NCBI RefSeq assembly: GCF_030067815.1
Contig: NZ_CP125968.1
Span: 1,294,001-1,358,000, forward strand
Reading direction: 5' to 3'
DNA: 64,000 nt
DNA from: Sporosarcina thermotolerans
Lineage (GTDB): Bacteria > Bacillota > Bacilli > Bacillales_A > Planococcaceae
Of this stretch, positions 60,174 through 64,000 are shown piece after piece (position 1 is the stretch's first letter; each line of letters begins with the position of its first letter). Made by a program: the position numbers and the translations under genes. The notes beneath the pieces were generated by a model. That model did no database searches. It was not told the DNA's origin and was given only the letters and a program-made list of their open reading frames with translations.

Positions 60174-60265
60174 TTAAAAAACAATCCATAGTACTTGTAA
60201 CGATTTTTGTCCTTATTGTTTCAGGTTGTGGCTCACCCCATCAGACAAACAATAATAGACTTTAA
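60174..60265 (+). pseudogene. Lipoprotein gene remnant
   Basis: An open frame after GAAAGGGGAA reads IKKQSIVLVTIFVLIVSGCG then SPHQTNNNRL and stops. This is a lipoprotein signal peptide with lipobox VSGC but almost no mature protein, and there is no ATG, GTG or TTG at the expected start (the codon is ATT). It looks like a decayed or error-broken gene. Confidence 0.45.
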
Positions 60266-60406
60266 AGTTGTCGATTAGTGGGATTAATTGTACTCCCTGG
60301 TGGCCTAACAAAAAACACCATTTCTCGAATAAGAGATTGGCGTTTATTGGTAACAGGTTGATTGATGGAGCAAAAGCCTATGTTTGTGGAAAAAGGTTTA
60401 AAATAA

Positions 60407-60913
60407 TTAATTCCACTTCTTTCCAATTTTATGACTCAGTAAAAATAACGGTATAAAGATGATCATAACAGCTATTGCACCAAGGATCGAATTCAAGGAT
60501 AACATATCCGTGTTATAGAAACGGTAGAAGAATAAACTATAATAAGGAATGATCAATAATAGTGATGTCAAGAGTCCTGGAGTGTAGCACCGTAAGTACA
60601 AAGCCTGTAATGGGTGGGTGAAGATGTTTAAAGCAAAAAATAAGTTTACCCCCAAAAACAAATAATAATGTTGTGTCACTACAGCTATCAATATCAATAT
60701 AGATGCAAAAATAGAAAACACGAAAACTATGACAGCAAACTGTACAGACGTAATATCGTTATAGTGATTAAGTTCTTTTTGCATAGACGAAGGAATTTTA
60801 TCACGAACACGAGGATATGTTTTTTTGATCCATTTTTCAACCATAATAATTTCTTCCAAGTTATGAAGCATAAATATGATTAAGAAAGATATAATCCATA
60901 CATTAATATCCAC
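60407..60913 (-). CDS. HXXEE-domain membrane protein
   Basis: The 168-residue protein has an N-terminal helix carrying LHNLEEI, the HxxEE motif that names the family, and four or five membrane segments. A second conserved element is THPLQALYLRCYTPGL. The family is found in many Firmicutes and has no established role. Confidence 0.8.
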   Translation of the reverse strand: MDINVWIISFLIIFMLHNLEEIIMVEKWIKKTYPRVRDKIPSSMQKELNHYNDITSVQFAVIVFVFSIFASILILIAVVTQHYYLFLGVNLFFALNIFTHPLQALYLRCYTPGLLTSLLLIIPYYSLFFYRFYNTDMLSLNSILGAIAVMIIFIPLFLLSHKIGKKWN

Positions 60914-61188
60914 TCTTTCTCCCCCATTTTAGGGCTAAATTATGTCAATTGCGATAGACATATACCCCTTCCACTTTTGCTCCCTGCCCCTTCTTAATGA
61001 TTTTTCACTTTTTTTGTCCGTATTTATTCCAATAAACTATCTCGATTATATTAGATTATGAATATTCGGTGATTAAATTCTGGTGCAAACGAATACGCGG
61101 AAAGCGTCAGTATCAAAGAGGAAATTTTTATTAGTTACAAAGGGATTGAATAGAAAAACTACATGTAAAGATTGATTTTTTAATGCTA
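60914..61188. other. Intergenic stretch without a gene
   Basis: This AT-rich stretch holds a fragment GCGGAAAGCGTC near 61100 that matches a word of the dispersed repeat family. I see no reading frame with a ribosome binding site. The tandem array at 61189 follows. Confidence 0.5.
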
Positions 61189-61293
61189 AGTGGTGATAAA
61201 CCTCGTCTAAGCGGTGATAACCGTCCTTTAAGTGGTGATAAACATGCTCTAAGTGGTGATAAAGTGTGCTTAAGCGGTGATAACCATTTTCCT
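61189..61293 (+). repeat. Array of five units with an exact 21-bp period
   Basis: Five consecutive 21-base units start TAAG(T/C)GGTGATAA and then vary over 7-8 bases. Each unit contains TAA in one frame and the array has no open frame across it. It lies about 55 bases before a membrane-protein gene. Confidence 0.85.
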
Positions 61294-61346
61294 GATTGAA
61301 AATCGGGCAACTTTTATTGGGTTTATACTTTTAATGGAGGAAGTAT

Positions 61347-61838
61347 ATGAAAAAACTCACTTTAGTAACATCGATTATTTTATTTGGGTTACTCGTTGTA
61401 TTTCTTGGTTTCATTTACATTAGTAATCCTATTGTTATGAACGGAAGTTATTCAACTTATGAAGATATGAGCGGAGAAAAAGATATTGTAATTCATTTTT
61501 ACAACGAAGGAATTAGTAGGGTACTGTTGAAAGAAGTATTAATAAATAAACGAGTTAACAGTAAGGTGGAATTAGGGGTAAGCTATGACACTTTGCAAAT
61601 TGTTCAAAGTGGGACGGATAACAACCTAATCGTGTTTGGTGAATTAGATAAAGAATACGTAGATCCCAAGATAACGAGCGAAGAAATATTAGGTATTATC
61701 AATAAAAAAGAAATGACCCCTATACACTATGGTATTAGAATTAAGGACTATGAAGAACCAATTGAATCCATCACTATTAAGTACAAGTATTTAGGATTCC
61801 CTGTTACCAAAGAGATAAAATTAAATATAGGACAATGA
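61347..61838 (+). CDS. Membrane-anchored protein of unknown function
   Basis: The 163-residue protein has one N-terminal helix (residues 5-27) and a predicted extracellular beta-rich domain (KDIVIHFYNEGISRVLLKEV, PIESITIKYKYLGFPVTKEI). ATGGAGGAAG precedes the ATG. A terminator overlaps its stop. The family is not recognised. Confidence 0.65.
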   Translation: MKKLTLVTSIILFGLLVVFLGFIYISNPIVMNGSYSTYEDMSGEKDIVIHFYNEGISRVLLKEVLINKRVNSKVELGVSYDTLQIVQSGTDNNLIVFGELDKEYVDPKITSEEILGIINKKEMTPIHYGIRIKDYEEPIESITIKYKYLGFPVTKEIKLNIGQ

Positions 61839-61863
61839 AAAACGCTCACGGAGAGCGTTTTAT
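61837..61863. terminator. Terminator between convergent genes
   Basis: AAAACGCTC and GAGCGTTTT form a 9-bp stem around a 5-base loop. Confidence 0.85.
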
Positions 61864-61864
61864 A

Positions 61865-62179
61865 TCAGTATGCCAACTCCACTTGTAGATCCATTTCAAT
61901 TTTACTCATACTAAAGAACGTGTTCAGTCTTTTTGTAATGGATTCAACCAATTCCTCTGCCATTTCATTGGGAATCGGCTTTTGATAAATCATCGTTAAT
62001 CCGATAAAATAATCCTCAATCGGATTAAAAGCCGTCCCCTCTCCGCCTTCCCCTTTGCTGATGACTACTATGTAACCAGCGAAAGCTAACGTGTTCAGAA
62101 TACCCGTATGTAGAATGTCTTTCTCCCGCTCACTCAATCCTGAACGGTCTTGAATCTTAATGTGAATGCCTTGTTTCAA
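61865..62179 (-). CDS. Conserved-looking hypothetical protein
   Basis: The 104-residue soluble protein (MKQGIHIKIQDRSGLSEREK, YFIGLTMIYQKPIPNEMAEELVESITKRLN) has an alternating alpha/beta pattern and no signal peptide. GGGAGTTGG lies before the ATG. The family is not recognised. Confidence 0.6.
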   Translation of the reverse strand: MKQGIHIKIQDRSGLSEREKDILHTGILNTLAFAGYIVVISKGEGGEGTAFNPIEDYFIGLTMIYQKPIPNEMAEELVESITKRLNTFFSMSKIEMDLQVELAY

Positions 62180-62389
62180 TTCTCCAACTCCCTTTTGTTC
62201 AACTCTTCGTAAGTTTACAATAGTTGATACTTAAAGTACATAATTTTACCAATTTTTCATCAGTTGGTGATTATTCTGCCATAGAATCAGATGCAAAAAT
62301 AGTAGAAGTGGAGGCAGCCGTTTTTACATTATGAATTCATGAAACTAATCACTCTTTAACGTATGAATATTAAGGTGATTTTTGGAAGG

Positions 62390-62565
62390 ATATTTGTTCT
62401 ACAGCTACAATTATAAAGGGGAATACAGGGATTTTAAGCACATTTGTAATTTTGGATGAAATAAAAGTACAAGAAGAATATTATGAACCTGAATTGCAAG
62501 TGATTTCTAATTTAGTTTTACAATTAAATAAAAGAAAAACACAAAAAGGGCAGTGGAGGTGTTGG
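62390..62565 (+). pseudogene. Possible gene remnant
   Basis: A frame without a usable start reads STATIIKGNTGILSTFVILD, then EIKVQEEYYEPELQVISNLV and LQLNKRKTQKGQ. Its amino-acid pattern looks like the end of a real protein, but upstream stops and the missing start suggest decay. The rest of 62180-62390 shows nothing I can support. Confidence 0.3.
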
Positions 62566-62570
62566 AGGGA

Positions 62571-62906
62571 ATGGAGTTCAAGCTTGGTGGCGGTGCTATT
62601 GTACTACCTTCACTACACACTACGATTATAGCAATTATAATTATTATTTTATTAATAAGATGGAGTAAACAGCTAAAAACACGCCGTTTTACTATTTTCT
62701 TTTACTTTTTGATTAGCACGTACATCGCTCCTATTTATTCTCAAAATACAAAAGATGGTGTTTTTGAGTTGTGGCTTCCTGTAGGATTTATTTTTATTAT
62801 GGCTTATCTGTATGGCAGCAAAAAATATCATCCATCAAAAATAAAAGCAAGTATTTTAGGACTTTGCATAGCAATATATCAGTTGATACTTCAATATTTT
62901 TGGTAA
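62571..62906 (+). CDS. Small membrane protein
   Basis: From MEFKLGGGAIVLPSLH the 111-residue product has three or four hydrophobic helices separated by a basic loop (RWSKQLKTRRF). GGAGGTG lies 9 bases before the ATG at 62571; earlier GTG and TTG starts are possible. The family is not recognised. Confidence 0.55.
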   Translation: MEFKLGGGAIVLPSLHTTIIAIIIIILLIRWSKQLKTRRFTIFFYFLISTYIAPIYSQNTKDGVFELWLPVGFIFIMAYLYGSKKYHPSKIKASILGLCIAIYQLILQYFW

Positions 62907-62951
62907 TGAAACACTACAAAGGAAAACACCAATTCAAGGGGGAGTGTTAAA

Positions 62952-63428
62952 ATGAAGAAGTATATAATTTTAGCGGTTTTTTTATCCGCTATAGTTTTAA
63001 GTGGCTGTAATAAAACGAATAAGGAATTATCTGGAGATGTTCCCCCAGAAGTCATTATAGAGATTGACGGTGAAACATATGTAACGATACTGGGCTCATA
63101 TTGTTGGGGTCCGGATTCTAGTGGAACGGCAATATGTGCTGATACTGCTGGCCCAGTAGAACTGCTTGAAGATAAAGAACCAATACAAGTACAAGTTGGC
63201 GAGAAAGTTACAGTGATAATGGATTACAAACCAAAGCCTAACGAAATTCATCTTTCACAGATAATGAATGATAAGAGAACGGAAATTGAGTTGAATAATA
63301 ATCAATTTATGGCTCCAGACGAAAAAGGTACTTATTTTTATGCTTATAGTGTCTGGTGGATGGATGAAGAAGATGAGAATTTATCTCACGGTGATGCATT
63401 CTATGCGTTCGTATTGGAAGTTAAATAA
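62952..63428 (+). CDS. Lipoprotein of unknown function
   Basis: The 158-residue protein has a signal peptide with lipobox LSGC (Cys19). The mature part contains YCWGPDSSGTAICADTAGP and ends with a short beta domain (GTYFYAYSVWWMDEEDENLS, AFYAFVLEVK). The two cysteines of YCWG...ICAD may form a disulfide. GGGGGAGTG lies before the ATG. Confidence 0.75.
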   Translation: MKKYIILAVFLSAIVLSGCNKTNKELSGDVPPEVIIEIDGETYVTILGSYCWGPDSSGTAICADTAGPVELLEDKEPIQVQVGEKVTVIMDYKPKPNEIHLSQIMNDKRTEIELNNNQFMAPDEKGTYFYAYSVWWMDEEDENLSHGDAFYAFVLEVK

Positions 63429-63467
63429 TCAGCAGTTGCAAAGGAGGAGAGGAAGATTAATTTAGAG

Positions 63468-63632
63468 TTGGTAAATAGTTCAGTTAACATTGGAGATATA
63501 GCATTCACTCTGTTTTCAATTGGATTTATAGTACTGATTATCTTCGTGGTTGTGCTATTGCTCAGAACTATTAATAAGCGGAAACATCAACTCGATAGAA
63601 TTGAAAAGAAGATTGATAAGCTAAATAATTAA
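63468..63632 (+). CDS. Small single-helix membrane protein (DUF4083-like)
   Basis: The frame from TTG 63468 reads LVNSSVNIGD, a membrane helix, then RTINKRKHQLDRIEKKIDKL, a basic coiled tail. This one-helix plus tail layout resembles DUF4083 proteins of Bacillus. The ribosome site AAGGAGGAGAGG lies rather far upstream, so the true start may be a few codons earlier at a non-standard codon. Confidence 0.45.
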   Translation: MVNSSVNIGDIAFTLFSIGFIVLIIFVVVLLLRTINKRKHQLDRIEKKIDKLNN

Positions 63633-63721
63633 ACAAAAAGCAGTAACGGGTAAGTGGATCATACATTAATTATCGCGCTCATTTCTTGAAAAAGAATTTG
63701 GACAAAAGGCCGGGATTCTGC

Positions 63722-63776
63722 CATAAAGAAAAGCAAAAAAGAGCCACGATGCTGCTCTTTTTTGCTTTTCTTTATG
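63722..63776. terminator. Long perfect terminator hairpin
   Basis: A 23-bp perfect inverted repeat (63722-63744 with 63754-63776) contains AGCAAAAAAGAGC and GCTCTTTTTTGC. The inner stem with its T6 run resembles an intrinsic terminator for either strand. Confidence 0.75.
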
Positions 63777-63857
63777 TTGGAACTGAGAAATTAAAATTTT
63801 AAGGGGTCAAACTTGCGTCGGCATCCGTCTAATGTATGAAAGGAGTTGTAGTTCGAA

Positions 63858-64000
63858 TTGGAAATCAATAAGCAAAATCTTTCAAATGCAGACGAAACAA
63901 GTCAAGTTGTCGATCCTGATGAAATACTTTTGAATTATTTAATGAAAGAATACGCCACCAAACTTAAAAGAATTGCCTATCTTTATACGAATGACCATTC
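63858..64000 (+). CDS. ECF-type RNA polymerase sigma factor, N-terminal fragment (cut by window edge)
   Basis: A TTG about 12 bases after AGGAG starts a frame that runs off the window: MEINKQNLSNADE, then LLNYLMKEYATKLKRIAYLY, which resembles sigma region 2.1 of ECF factors. Upstream, AAACTT (63809-63814) and CGTC (63826-63829) resemble ECF promoter elements but with short spacing. The identification is tentative because only 47 codons are seen. Confidence 0.6.
   Translation, partial: MEINKQNLSNADETSQVVDPDEILLNYLMKEYATKLKRIAYLYTNDH

Noticed and set aside
60268..60456. A 62-codon open frame on the plus strand
   Set aside because: It has no ribosome site or recognisable protein character, and overlaps the end of the opposite-strand HXXEE gene.

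Overview
The window looks like the chromosome of a low-to-moderate GC, endospore-forming Gram-positive bacterium of the Planococcaceae, closest in character to Sporosarcina. The evidence is the 16S rRNA sequence, strong AGGAGG-type ribosome binding sites with frequent TTG and GTG starts, spore genes (pdaA-type deacetylase, gamma-type SASP), and gene order shared with the Bacillus subtilis recX-yfhH-yfhP-mutY-sspE-ntdP-ygaD-ygaE-gsaB-bcp-perR-ygzB-ygxA-rrnD-trnD block.

Layout. 0-5 kb: end of a secreted protein, a P1B4-type metal efflux ATPase (pfeT-like) with PerR/Fur-like boxes, class I fumarase, a small conserved protein and a candidate small RNA. 5-13.5 kb: OsmC protein, MFS carrier, pdaA, recX, yfhH, yfhP, mutY, sspE, ntdP and ygaD. 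13.6-19.2 kb: a five-gene Dpp/Opp peptide importer inserted into the conserved order. 19.2-25.3 kb: ygaE, gsaB, bcp, a 2-hydroxyacid dehydrogenase, perR (behind a perfect PerR box), ygzB, ygxA. 25.3-33.4 kb: one rRNA operon (two promoters, 16S, tRNA-Ile, tRNA-Ala, 23S, 5S) and 18 further tRNA genes, with an odd tandem array around tRNA-fMet. 33.4-39.9 kb: B3/4-domain protein, queG, trmL, an aldo/keto reductase whose 3' end was replaced by an ISL3 element, and an RluA-type pseudouridine synthase. 39.4-45 kb: a thioredoxin/BdbC pair, yhcX, a CNNM-type transporter, chrA. 45-49 kb: the bmrC-bmrD multidrug ABC exporter behind a leader-peptide attenuator. 49-64 kb: a more accessory, AT-rich tail (coiled-coil protein, MFS, GalT-like and BtuF-like proteins, acetyltransferases, a P-loop kinase, lipoproteins, small membrane proteins) ending in the start of an ECF sigma factor.

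Two themes cut across the window. First, about 18 protein genes and the tRNA-Trp gene carry single indels, mostly one base missing from a homopolymer, each repaired by one base; this is most simply uncorrected sequencing error, so those genes are probably intact in the organism. Second, the intergenic DNA is rich in structured repeats: three arrays with a 20-21 bp period, a long-hairpin family whose two copies differ by compensatory base changes (one inside the 16S-23S spacer), a dispersed GTTGATTT...AATCAAC family carrying a nested twin-hairpin insert, and 124-bp units built on a truncated initiator tRNA. The most testable regulatory finding is the bmrCD leader: a 23-codon peptide gene, alternative hairpins and an intrinsic terminator.
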